Source of the DNA: Tetracladium setigerum
Lineage: Eukaryota > Ascomycota > Leotiomycetes > Helotiales
Assembly: GCA_031472005.1 (NCBI GenBank)
Contig: PZJY01000005.1
Location: 3,286,001 to 3,350,000, forward strand
Length of the DNA stretch: 64,000 bases
Reading direction: 5' to 3'
Shown: positions 10,550-21,376 of the stretch, piece by piece
Layout: every line of letters starts with the position of its first letter
Position numbering within the stretch: position 1 is the stretch's first letter
Position numbers and translations under genes: made by a program
The notes under the pieces: generated by a model
Seen by the model: the letters and a program-made list of their open reading frames with translations, nothing else
Databases searched by the model: none
Told to the model about the DNA's origin: nothing

Positions 10550-13333
10550 GATGAAACGTTCAGATGCCGATTTGCACTTCTGAAAATGGAAGATCTTGCA
10601 TACTCGCGCGACTTAGCCGGGTATATATCTTCGATCTCATTAATTGTACGGAGATGCGGTCTCGTGTACTGCCAAAAAAAAGCATACACATCCATGCCAC
10701 TTCAAACCTTGGATCGTGCTTCATCGAGATCTAAAACAAAAATCTTCCAGAAGTCTTGGGTCTTGTTGCGGTGGGCATCCACATTTCAAAAGAATGGCAT
10801 GTTGATGGCATGACCTTTTGTCTGTAGGCAAAGCCCCTTCGTATCATAGGTCCACGCCCTCGGGTTCAGCCCACATGGCTACCCAGGATTCCACCAGGTT
10901 GCATGGAGCCTGCATAACCACTACAAGCTTTCCGGGAGTTGTGGGGAGTTTGAGATGTCGACAGGGAAGATTTTGATAGGGCTTCACGCCCGTCCAACTT
11001 ATGGTATGATGTTCCTCGTGAAGAACGCGAAATCGCCCGTTATAATCTTAAAGCTGAGGTACGGTGTAGGGGCTTTTCAACATTCGGAAATAACAAAAGG
11101 TGGAGTGAGGCTCCAACTCCAAAAGGATAGAGTCATTGACCCCAGAATTGAACAATTTCCGGAGGCTGGTCCTAGGTTTGAAGCTGCGGATCCAATTGTC
11201 ACACGAGACCGCTGCAGCAGTGAATTTTTTTGTGGTTTATCTGGAGAGCGGTTCGAAAGGAGTCAATTGTAGCAATTCTTCTATAGGCAAGAATGGGGTT
11301 TCATCGAGCATTCTGCGACTGCGATTTTGTACTGTTATGTTATCCTGTACTGAATGTTTGTCCATGTCGTCGGCAGTTTGAACATACCTAAGCCCTGGGT
11401 CGGGCAAGTCCGCCTTGGCGGCTGTGGGGCGGAAGAACTCGGGATGATGTCACGGATGACAAACAGAAGCTCTCCATAAATTCTAAGCGCCCCAACGAGA
11501 TTTTGTGTAACGTGAAATATGAAGCGGAAGCAACAACCAAAAAGAGCTGTAAATGAACAAGGAAAACTGGAGAGTATAGATCAAGATACTAGGTATAGTA
11601 GGTAATCAGCTCCGAAGAGTCTTGGTAATGTCTTTGGATTGGTTGCGGAGGGATGTCCGTAAGATTCGGAGATTCCTCACGCCGTGAGACCCGACATTCG
11701 TGCGATTCGTCCTCGTTTAAAAGATGCCAGTATTTTAAAAGAACGATACCATCGAGATCTCGAAGAGCTATGCAGTAAATTGCAGGGTTTCTGGTGCTAT
11801 TTAGTGCTGCCGTACTGCACAACTCGATGTAGGGGATTCTCACTATCTGAAGATGTGACGGGAGAGCTTCATTTTCCTCTCACCACTTTTACTCCTGTGA
11901 CCTGTTTCAGGACTTATATACCGTTTTCAAATTTTGACTTTCCAATCCTTGTGGATCTCATACCTTACCTTTTTCACCGTTTGTTTGAAATCCAAAGCTG
12001 CGACCTCTACCTTCACATGATACCTGCTCGCGTAACACAACTTCTTCATCCTTGAAGTTCTTCACTTCTAGCAGCCGAAATTATCCCCGCCCTCGCCTCA
12101 ATCTTTATTGTTGAGCTGAATTGTTGCCTCTGATTACTGTTGGGACTTTTCCGTCGAATTGACCGCGATTGGCACTTACTCCATACCTAGGGTGTGCTAC
12201 TGGGAGCGCATGTGTCAAACGGTAATGTGCTGCCATCTGTGCATACTCCACATGCAGCCATCACATTATCTCCTACAGGCCGTAAATAAATCCTTGGCGG
12301 CGCGTAAAGTGAACTGTGGATTTAGCAAACACGAATGCTTAATCTCATATATTACTAGCTTGGCTCTCTTCCGATCAAATGAAATAGCAGGAAGGCGTTG
12401 ACGTGGCTACAAGGAAACCTGGTCCAGCCAAAGAAGCATCCGCGGGTTCCAGAAATTATGGAATAATGGAACGTAGAAGAAGATATTTTCAGCTCGCTTA
12501 AAGATACATCAGCTCCCCGTTGAGAGTTTGGCATCTACTTATTAACTTGATGCCAATTCACACTGTTCCGGAATCCTCCGAATAGTGACCTGCATATTTA
12601 CGCTGCAGCTTTAGGGCCAGTATGTCTATGTCGCAATTCTATCCATCTTGTAGCGTGATAACACGGACTCTGATGATAAAATTTGAAGAAGTACAGTGGA
12701 GGAAAGCTATAAACTTAGTTGTAGGAGAAATTGGAGATGGGTGATGGTACGCGAAGATGGTTAGCACTTAAATTCAGCACTCATTCACTTCCCAGTTGTA
12801 CAACGAGCAAACCAAATAGAGATTTTATTACCATTTACTGTAAAATATCAAAGCTCTAAAATTATCCCATATCTGCAACAGCCAAAGAGTTAAAGATATC
12901 TTCAATCGGTGGTTCAAAAGTGGCGCACTTGTGCTTCCCGGCAATCGCGCAAGAAGTAAAACTTAGTGTCTTTCAGTAAAAGAAAATTAGTCTGGTGCTC
13001 TTCTGCAAGTGCTAGCGGCACCGAATATCACATTATCAGTTGGTCACGCCAGACTTTGTTACAGTGCATCGTTGTTTGAAAATCTCACGGAGTTTCACTT
13101 CCGAGCCTCATCACTTCTCGTAACACACCACCATCAGGGCGGAACTTACGTCCCTCCCCTCTTCAAATTCATCCAAAATTTCAAGAACATACGTTGAGTG
13201 ACTATAAATAGAAGTAACAAATATTGTGATTGGTGTTGTTTAGCTTCAGCTTTTTCACCTCTCCCGCGAAACGTTCACTGCCACATAACATTTTAGACCC
13301 CGCCACTGCTACACCCTTCAGAATTGTTTCAAC
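10550..13333. other. Long gene-poor interval (2.8 kb)
   Basis: Only short frames with no family resemblance on either strand. No tRNA and no recognisable mobile element were seen. It may hold promoter sequence of the FAD monooxygenase and degraded sequence. Confidence 0.5.
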
Positions 13334-13913
13334 TCAAAGACCATATGCATCTTTATCTTTATAAAACTTCATGGCTCCAATCACGAACATCGTCCACAGA
13401 TTCAGCATCCCAGTCCAGAACACAGCACTCCGAATCCGGTAAGCCCCACTCCAATATAAGTAGATATAGAGAGTTCTTGACAACAGATAAAACGCACTCA
13501 TTGCATTCAATGTCATAGCATTTAATTCTGCAATATTTCCCATCAACACGGCCGCAATAACAATAGGGAGTGTTTCGAAACTGTTGTCCGCCGCACTTCG
13601 GAGACGAAAGGCTGCTGTTTTGGTCTAGGTATGTAATGTTATTATGGCTCGAAGAAGTAATTGGAGCTTTGAACATAGATTTCTTACAGCTGCCGACATG
13701 GTTTGGTCTTGTTCAATACGCTTTAGAATATCGCGAGGAGTGCGGTAGTCCATCTTGTGATGAATCAAGTTATGTGCCAAGCTTACTGGAACCATGCCGA
13801 GGAAGTAGGCTGCTGGTATCTGAAATTTTAGTTTAGCCTCTATCCTATCAAGCAGAGGGATTGAATATTGAGAACTAATGACTTGCAGCGTAGAGAGATA
13901 CATTTGAAGTCAT
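13334..13913 (-). CDS. MAPEG-like membrane protein, tandem copy B
   Basis: Three exons on the minus strand: 13913-13887, 13819-13688 and 13624-13334, giving 149 aa. Intron 1 starts with GC rather than GT (GCAAGT...CAG), the usual form of the rare GC-AG class. Introns 2 and 3 positions match copy A. Four hydrophobic segments are visible: VPVSLAHNLI after IPAAYFLG, TLPIVIAAVLMGNIAEL, AMSAFYLLSRTLYIYLYW, and SAVFWTGMLNLWTMFVIGA. The conserved family words are DYRTPRD, SAADNSFETLPI and RSAVFWTG. Members of the fungal MAPEG-like group are related to microsomal glutathione transferases and eicosanoid enzymes, but fungal copies have no assigned reaction. It is a sister gene of copy A at 14719-15312: exons 2 and 3 are the same length (132 and 291 nt). 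Confidence 0.8.
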
Positions 13914-14718
13914 TGTGCCGTTGATTCGAAGTTGTCAAGTGGGGATGAAAAAGAAAACACAATCCTGATGAACAGGAGCTGTTCCAGTGTTTATAACCGA
14001 ACCAAGTGATAATGCAGGCAGGAGATAAGGAATAGTGATCGCGGTATCCTTCGGAATTTTGGCATAACTTGGCGTTTCGATTTATTCGCTTATTGTACGA
14101 CTAACAGGCGAGTGTGCGGGTACGAAGTATATTTGCCAAGTCCGACCTAGTTCCAATCCTGGATGCTTTCTCACTGTCTGTGTGTCGAACGGGACACGAA
14201 GCAATCTTGAAACATGCACTCAAAAGTTATTTTATTTCCATCTTTTATGATATCAGGATATGGTGGTGGTTCACACATTCACTGAATGATATTGCCAAGG
14301 ATTAGAAGAACAATCGGGATCAGACTATTCGAAACCAACTCGCAAAAGGTCTCCCCAACACTGACCTTGATAAACTTGTTATCACGAGGGGGAAAATCTA
14401 TGTTGCGGAGCGTTCTAAGTTTAGACGATTCACAGTGTAGGTATATTGTTTGATGTGGCACTAACTGATCTAGATATTGGACCGAGGTTATAAGTTCACC
14501 GAAAATTATCAGGAAAGTTTCAAGCTATCCTAGACACTAATAGGTAATAATTTAGTACATCTGGCATACATGTACGCTGTTTACAAAGAGTAAGGTGTAA
14601 TGGACCTAGGCTCGACTCAAACAAACCACACGTGTTCTTCCTATTCTTGACAGACCATGCACTTACAGACAGGATAATTCGAAAGCCCACAAAGTCAGAA
14701 TTTAGTACACTTCTCTAT
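13914..14718. other. Gap between the two MAPEG-like genes
   Basis: AT-rich promoter of copy B and 3' flank of copy A. No gene seen. Confidence 0.5.
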
Positions 14719-15312
14719 CTAAAATCTGACATTATTCACTGCATTTCCACTCATTCCAAACAAGGTGCCGATGATAAGAATTCCCACCCAGAACACAGCA
14801 CTTCGCAAATTCGCAGTCGTCTGAGATGTGTTTCGAAGGTAGATGACATTATATACAACTCGACTGGCGACATATCCGATGGAAAGACGATTGAGAGCAG
14901 TGTGAGAAAGACCGGCCATGTTCCCTGCTACAACGGCCGCAGCATAAAGGCCAATATTTTCGAGGCCGTTGGCAGATGCTGAAGAAGCACGGAAGATTGT
15001 GTCCTTGGTCTGGAGAAGATAACATTAGATTTTTGAAAGACCGTTCGGTGAAGTTTAACATACAGCTTGGTCGATGGATTGGTCATTCTCGATTGATTTG
15101 TTTAAATTTCGGGGTTTTCGGTTGTCAAATTTGTTATTCGAGAGGGAGATGGAAACGATGTGGGGAATAACAGAGAGCAGCCATGCTGCTGGTACCTGTG
15201 ATATAACATGCGTTAGAAAAGAAGAACAGAAACTAGTTGTTCTGGTCGTGGAAGAGGAGCATACTGTGTATAGCGATATGTTGCGCTCCAAGCCTAGAAA
15301 TCCAGATGCCAT
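14719..15312 (-). CDS. MAPEG-like membrane protein, tandem copy A
   Basis: Three exons on the minus strand: 15312-15265, 15195-15064 and 15009-14719, giving 156 aa; introns are GT-AG and all phase 0. The family order is clear: VPAAWLLSVIPHIVSISL, then KFDNRKPRNL with the charged ENDQSIDQA, then SANGLENIGLYAAAVVAGNM, YVASRVVYNVIYL and SAVFWVGILIIGTLFG. It is a four-helix membrane protein of the MAPEG-like superfamily, expected in the ER or another internal membrane. Exon 2 and exon 3 lengths equal those of copy B, so the pair arose by tandem duplication. Their divergence is high, so the event is old. No partner enzyme that would fix a substrate lies nearby. Confidence 0.87.
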
Positions 15313-16064
15313 GATGTTTGAGAATGAGAATTGAGAAATGGAGGTACAACAATAATAAGATAGCAGAGATGACAATGTATGAATTGGTATCAGAGAACAA
15401 GAACAAGATATGATTGAAACGAGATAGGAACTGGAATGGAATTAAAAGTCGGTAGCTTTGACTATGTTGATCGACGTCATGGTTCGGATATCGACTTTCC
15501 CGAGAAATTTCCTAGAGTTCCTTTTTTTTATGACGGACGTCACTACTAAAACTCATTAGACTTATGACCTTCTTACTTCTTTTATCTCCAGAGCATCATG
15601 AATACCCCAGATCTCCATCCCGACCAGACACACGAATCACTTGAGAGGAGAACCCCCTTCTTAAGCGAAACCTTTCCTCCGAAGCGAGCAAACTTTACTC
15701 AACACTGCTCTGGTATAATCTATATGCAACTGGTAAATACACAATCAATGGAAAAGTAAATACAAAATATCTATGAACAGATGTAGATTGCCAATGGGAT
15801 GACATGGAATTATTTATATCGCACCGTCTCAGCCCTGGGTTCCGTAGTACGTACTTGCACACTGATGATGCCACGATTCTGAGCCGATGCCGAGAGGAGT
15901 GAGGATTACATCTTGCATCAACACACTTAGCAAACCCAGGACCAAAAAAAATGAAACATGCATTCTATAATTACAATTCTACGCGCCATCATCCTATCAT
16001 TATTGACGCTTTGATGCTATTTATTCCCGCATGATTCTTTCTTCACGCTCTCTCTCTCCTGGGT
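15313..16064. other. Intergenic gap upstream of MAPEG copy A and downstream of spf1
   Basis: No gene seen. Includes the promoter of copy A and the 3' flank of spf1. Confidence 0.5.
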
Positions 16065-19000
16065 CTAACCCATCAATGCAGCTCTTTTCTCCAACAACTT
16101 CTTCTCCAACTCCTCAACCTGCTTCTTCGCAATCTCCTCCTCCGCTCTAAATTTCTCATTCTTCTCATCATCGATTCGCTTCTGCTCTCTAGCGAGCTGA
16201 TCTGGTCTTCTGATGGCGATGTCCTTTGGTTTGTAATCGCTAAATAGCATCTTGAGCACCTTCTCAATCACAAAGCAGCCGAGATAATCCAAGATCATTG
16301 TGGCGGTCATGGTGGTCTTGAATTCAGATGTGAATGGGACGAGACGCATCTTTTCGTTGATTTCAGGGATGAACTCGGTCGAGCAGGAGAAAGCGATGGC
16401 GGAAACACCGATGATACCCCAGTACATGCCGCGGTTCTCGGAGAGAGATTCACGGAATGGTCGGCCCTGGTAGTTGATTGCGAAAGTGGAGATTTGTTGG
16501 ATCAGTTGGAGGAGGTAAACGGCACTATTCAGTAGAGAAGGTGAGAATTCTCGCTCGAGGTCAACTTTTTCGGATCGTCTATTTCTGTTAGCGGAGTTCC
16601 ACAGTAGAAGGAAACAAAAAACTTACGGCTCGATTGTATCGCAGTATCTGGCGATATAAATCAAGGTAACAATGTGGATTGCAAATTGACCTAGGATGGA
16701 TCCAATGATGTAGAAGTTGAAGATATTCGGTTGAGGGCGTTCCTTGGAAAGACCTTCAACAGACTTGGCTCGGGAGATGGACAAAAAGCAGACACTCATG
16801 AGCATTCCACTGATTGTTACTTGACCATCACCAAACTTGATACCCTCCAGATACAACACACTCAAACTGTATGCGCTGATCAAACAATTAAGTGCAAGAA
16901 TCTTGTACATTTGGATGGTGGCAACGAGAGTGCAACGACCTTGTCTGATGATGTTTGGAATGGCAACAACATTGCTAAGTTTACTGGTGAAAGGGGCGGC
17001 AACTGAAGCATCACCAAGTTTGATCGTTGGTGGCTCGGAATCGTCCAGTTCTTGCTCCAATAATTGTGCGCTGAACTTGTCAGCTAAGCTTGATGCTTTC
17101 TTCTGGGCATTGGTCTGTTGTGGAGTGGCGTCGATTAGTGCTTGCGCGGCTGGAGAAGTAATCGTCTCGATACCGTCGGATTTATCAGCAGCAAGGTCAG
17201 TCAATGCTGAGGCGGTCCCCTTCTTCTCAGACTCTCGCTTTACAGCTGCATCGTAGTGTGGGTTTGTTGGTCCGGGAGGATACAAGTGAGCGATGAGAAT
17301 TGGCACGGGTGGGGTGGGTTGGTTGAATCGTTTCATCATCTGGCACTGCTTTTCATAAAGCTCCTTCATCTTGCTGTTTCTGTAATGGTCGGCAATTTTA
17401 TTGAGATCATCTTGGGAGCCATTCAACAAAGCGACTCCGATGTGAGCTTGCTTGAGAGCACCAACATCATTGGTACCGTCTCCAGCCATCAAAGTGTGAT
17501 ATCCGAGATCCTTCAAGCCCATAAGAATTTCTTCCTTTTGTTTTGGGGAAACACGAGCATAGACCCAAGCATATCTGTAGATTGTGGTGAGTGCGACTTG
17601 GTCCTTGAATTTAGCGAGGGCGTATCCGGTAACACAGAGATCATTGTTCTCAATAATCTTGGGATCAATTGGCTTGGTTGGGTCCACAGGAATGCTAATC
17701 AGATCATCAACGCTTCTCCAGACCAGTCGATCTCCGGAGTCATCATGCTCGGGGGCGTCCAGAATCAAAACCTCTCGATCAACGATTTCAACTTCATGGG
17801 CGACATGAACAGCGGTGAGAGGGTTGTCACCAGTGATCATGACAACACGATGACTGCTTTCATTAAGCATACGGACCGAGGATTTAGCGTCGTCCTTCAG
17901 AGGGCAGTGGAGAACCAAGAAGCCAGCAAAGGTCAGACCAGCTTCAACGTTCTCACGCTTCAGCTCGTTGATTTTACCGGAGCCAAGCTCGGCATCGACG
18001 GTTAAATGTTTGTAGGCAAGAGCAAGAACACGAGAACCTTTTCGAGTAAAGTATTTATAGGTTTCCTCGTAGTTCTTTGGAACCTTGACCAACATCTTCA
18101 TAATAGTTTCCGGCGCGCCCTTTACACCGACAAAAGTGCTTCGAATCTTCTTGCCGGTTTCTGGGTGGACTGCAGTGATGGTGGCAACGGAGCTTTGACG
18201 TTTCAGAGCAGAAGAGAACTGGAATCGACGCTTGATCTGGACACTGTTGGCTGAAGAGACGGCACCGGTGGATCTGGCGTTGCTGAAGTTCCTGCTTGTA
18301 AGAATGTCATTCTTTCCAAGAGTCCATCCCAAAGAAGTCAAGGTTGCTTTCTCCATGGGATCTCCCACAATATCACCTTCATCGAGTTTGACCAGGGCAT
18401 GGGCTGTGGCAAGAACCAATGTAGTCTCTAGACCAGCTTTCAGAACAGGGGTGATGTGACTGTGAGCTCCGTCCTTTTCTTGTGGAGTATCGGTTCCAGA
18501 GCGGTCGAGCCCAAGACCAGCAATTCCCTCGACAACCAAATCCTCTCCAGTCAAAGTACCAGTCTTGTCAAAACAAGCGACATCAACTCGTCCAGCGAAA
18601 GGAATTCGGAAAGGTTCGGTACAGTAGATTGCGTATTTACTAAGAGCGGCAAGCGAAGTGTTGACTGCGAGACTTAACTCCATAGGAAGCTCTGGTGGTA
18701 CAACACTGGTGACAATCAAAACACAGTCGAGGAGAAGCTTCGATCGTTTTCTGTCCTGCTTAACACCCTCATCCCAGACATACCAGGAGGCGGCAATTGC
18801 GAAGATCAAGAGGAAGAGGATGAAAAGTAGAGCCTCAGCATTATTGGCTGAGACACGCTCCGTTGAGTAGATCATTGTGCGAACCAAGTTACCTTGAGAT
18901 GTCTCAAATCCAGTCTTGACAACAATGGCCATTGCACCGTTATCCGGGGGTGTTGGGACACCAGAAACGACTGGGCGTCTAGGTTCATCGCTGTTGCCAT

Positions 19001-20179
19001 GTGTAATTTGGAGAACCTTGGTTCCACCCCAAAGGAAGGAGTTCTTGTCGAGTCCTTCAGGCTCGAGCGTGGCATCTCCCGGTCGGAGTTGGATCGAGTC
19101 CTTCAAGAGTGGCGTACTTTCTCCAGACAGCATAGCTTCGTTCACAATAGCGGTTCCTTCGACCAAAACCATGTCGCAAGCCACTCCACTGTCTTCCTTG
19201 GTTCGTCCAACAGATACCAAGTCGCCGGGTAGCAGCTTGTCACTTTTTGTTTCCTGCCATTTATTTTGTCGGAATACCCAGATATCGTAAGGCTGAATGC
19301 TCATTCCTCGGAACTCGTTCAATGTCCTCTGTCGTTGCCATACCACAGTGCTCTCAAAGATCACCAACATGAACAGGGTGAAGAGCGAGTAGTACCAGTA
19401 TTCATCCAACATCCACAAGCCAACACAGAAGATTTGAAAGACGAAGAACGGTGCGACAGCATGTTCCTGGAAGAGTTCGGTAAAGGAGGGGACTGGAATG
19501 TCAAAGGTATTATCTCCATAATGTTGTTGGATTCGCGATTGCTCGGACTCGGTGGTAAGGCCTCGGGACTTTTGGAATTCTTGGATGAGAGGCTTTGGCT
19601 CAGCATCGATGGCGTATTCCAGAGGAGAGAACGAGTTCTTTGCGGGGTCGTAGAGGAAGCGGCGTTTCTGGAAGAGAAAGGAGATATTTTGCTTTCCTCC
19701 AGCCTGGCAGCAGATGTCAGTAGTATTCTCCCCCAAAACTGGAAACCGACGACCTACACTATCCCGATCAATCTTGCATATATCCGCTGCTCCTGAGTTC
19801 GCTACCGGGATCAGTTTGATCAGTTTGGCATCTTGCACTGAGGTGGCCTTTGTAGATGTGAAGATTGCCCTCAATCCCACGTTCCAATGCGTGCTTAGCC
19901 ATACCAAACTCTGAGTGGTAATGATTGCACCGCACCACACAAAGGTCCATTCCTGGCCGCCAATGTGTTTGTTATAAAGTTCCTCGGAGAGGTAGTATCG
20001 GAAGAAGATAGGCCATACGATCGCGAAGGGCCAGACGTAGGTATGTAACCAGCGTGGCACTATTTTGCTAGTTAGCAAGCGGACTGGAAAAGGGAAGCTG
20101 GGGAAGAGAGAAAGAAAGACATACAAGGATTGTGAAGGGTCGCCGAAGCGATAAAAGGGTTGTCAACAAGAGGAGCCAT
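16065..20179 (-). CDS. spf1: P5A-type ATPase Spf1 (ER transmembrane helix dislocase)
   Basis: Three exons on the minus strand: 20179-20125, 20059-16627 and 16578-16065, giving 1333 aa. P-type ATPase motifs run in order. The actuator loop is EAMLSGESTPL. The P5-specific membrane motif is VVPPELPMELSL. The phosphorylation site is CFDKTGTLTGE with Asp516. The nucleotide-domain segment is FVGVKGAPETI, and the hinge is MAGDGTNDVGALKQAHIGVAL. The PPELP signature marks P5A. Spf1/ATP13A1 sits in the ER and removes mis-inserted mitochondrial tail-anchored proteins and short hydrophobic helices; this is known for the family. The protein ends in a Lys/Glu-rich coiled coil without an obvious retrieval signal. 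The first exon supplies only 18 codons, and splicing joins it to the LPRWLHTYVWPF segment that starts the first membrane span. The reading frame is intact for 3.4 kb. Confidence 0.96.
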
Positions 20180-21376
20180 TGCGCATGTCCAACAGGTCGA
20201 GATGCGCGTGGGCGTGGGAGAAGGGGACGAAGAAGGGAAATCAATAATGTACGTTGTTCTTGTTCAGAAAATGCGCCGAGTCGCCGCCGCCCATCGTTGT
20301 GCATCGAAGGTCGGAGAACGGCCTTTGCTCTGGGGGCGACATCCTGGTTCGTTCACGAGAGGGTCACGTGAGGGGTCTCGCTTGGCAATAGGGGTTGAAA
20401 GGGGGTCGTGTAAACACTGCCAAATACCGTATTGGGTATTGTTCCTGACTCCTTCTCATTATTAACCACAGGCCGTATATACAAAAAAAGGAGGTACTTA
20501 CCTCATCCAAAAGCACCTTAGCACCACACAAGACACCAGATTTCCATGCACTAAAAGACCTATCTTCCTCCTCCCTGGTAAGATTACCTCTCACACTATG
20601 GATTAGCGAGGACCATCCGCCGCCAAAAGCTGTGCGAAGGGTTCATGTTATTATTATCCATTTTCTGCTCGCCATCTTGAAAAGTCTTGGAATTAAAACT
20701 CCTGGTTTGATTGCGTGTGCGCACCACTCTGTGCGTCGTAAGATCTTCCTTCCATCCATACCAACATCCCTTCCCCCTCTTGCCTCTCCTACTCGAGGGA
20801 CGGGACTCTACTCTTTCACACATGATCTCTTGATATTACCTACTTGAGCTACTCAACTACCGTGCCTTGGTTTTTCCAGGGAAGTTTGGAAGTTTTCCAC
20901 ATATCGGGTGATCGCCGCTGGTACTGGTATCCTGGACCACCACTGACATCATCGTGTTTATTGACCGCGGGGGGATTCTGTGGCAGAATTGTCCTGCAGA
21001 CTCCAAACAATTACATTCAAAACCCGGATATACGGCTCCTCGAGCACGATTATATGCAGCATATTCCTGCAAATGAATTGCCCAGATTGATGCCTGTGTC
21101 TAAACCTGGTTCCAAGTAGTGGAAGGTTTGGTTGGCCTGGCTGCCGCATTCAGCCCTGAGCTGCAAGTGTAAGCTTAGGTTAAGTACTCTACGAGGGGCA
21201 CATTCCACATTCCACCTTCTTAATTTCTGCCCCGCCATAACTGACACTTACGATTCCCTCTCTCCCAACTACCTAAACCTCTTCCTCTTTCTTCCTTGCA
21301 GCCAACCCTCTCCTATTACCGTTCACAGTGGTCGCATACCCTCATTGTTCACTCCTAAATACCTTAGCCAGCCAAA
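20180..21376. promoter_or_regulatory. Divergent promoter region between spf1 and the phospholipase D gene
   Basis: 1.2 kb shared by two divergent genes. A perfect CACGTG E-box lies at 20365-20370. The last 150 bases before 21377 are CT-rich. No coding potential was seen. Confidence 0.5.

Noticed and set aside
10955..12401. Several 80-123 codon frames in the 2.8-kb gap
   Set aside because: None has family motifs or consistent splicing, and several begin at non-ATG codons.
13625..13903. Alternative downstream ATG (13903) for MAPEG copy B without intron 1
   Set aside because: It reads through intron sequence. The GC-AG splice form matches copy A at the protein level.
17256..18005. 249-codon plus-strand frame inside spf1
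   Set aside because: Antisense to the intact 3.4-kb Spf1 exon. It shows no family features and its composition mirrors the opposite strand.
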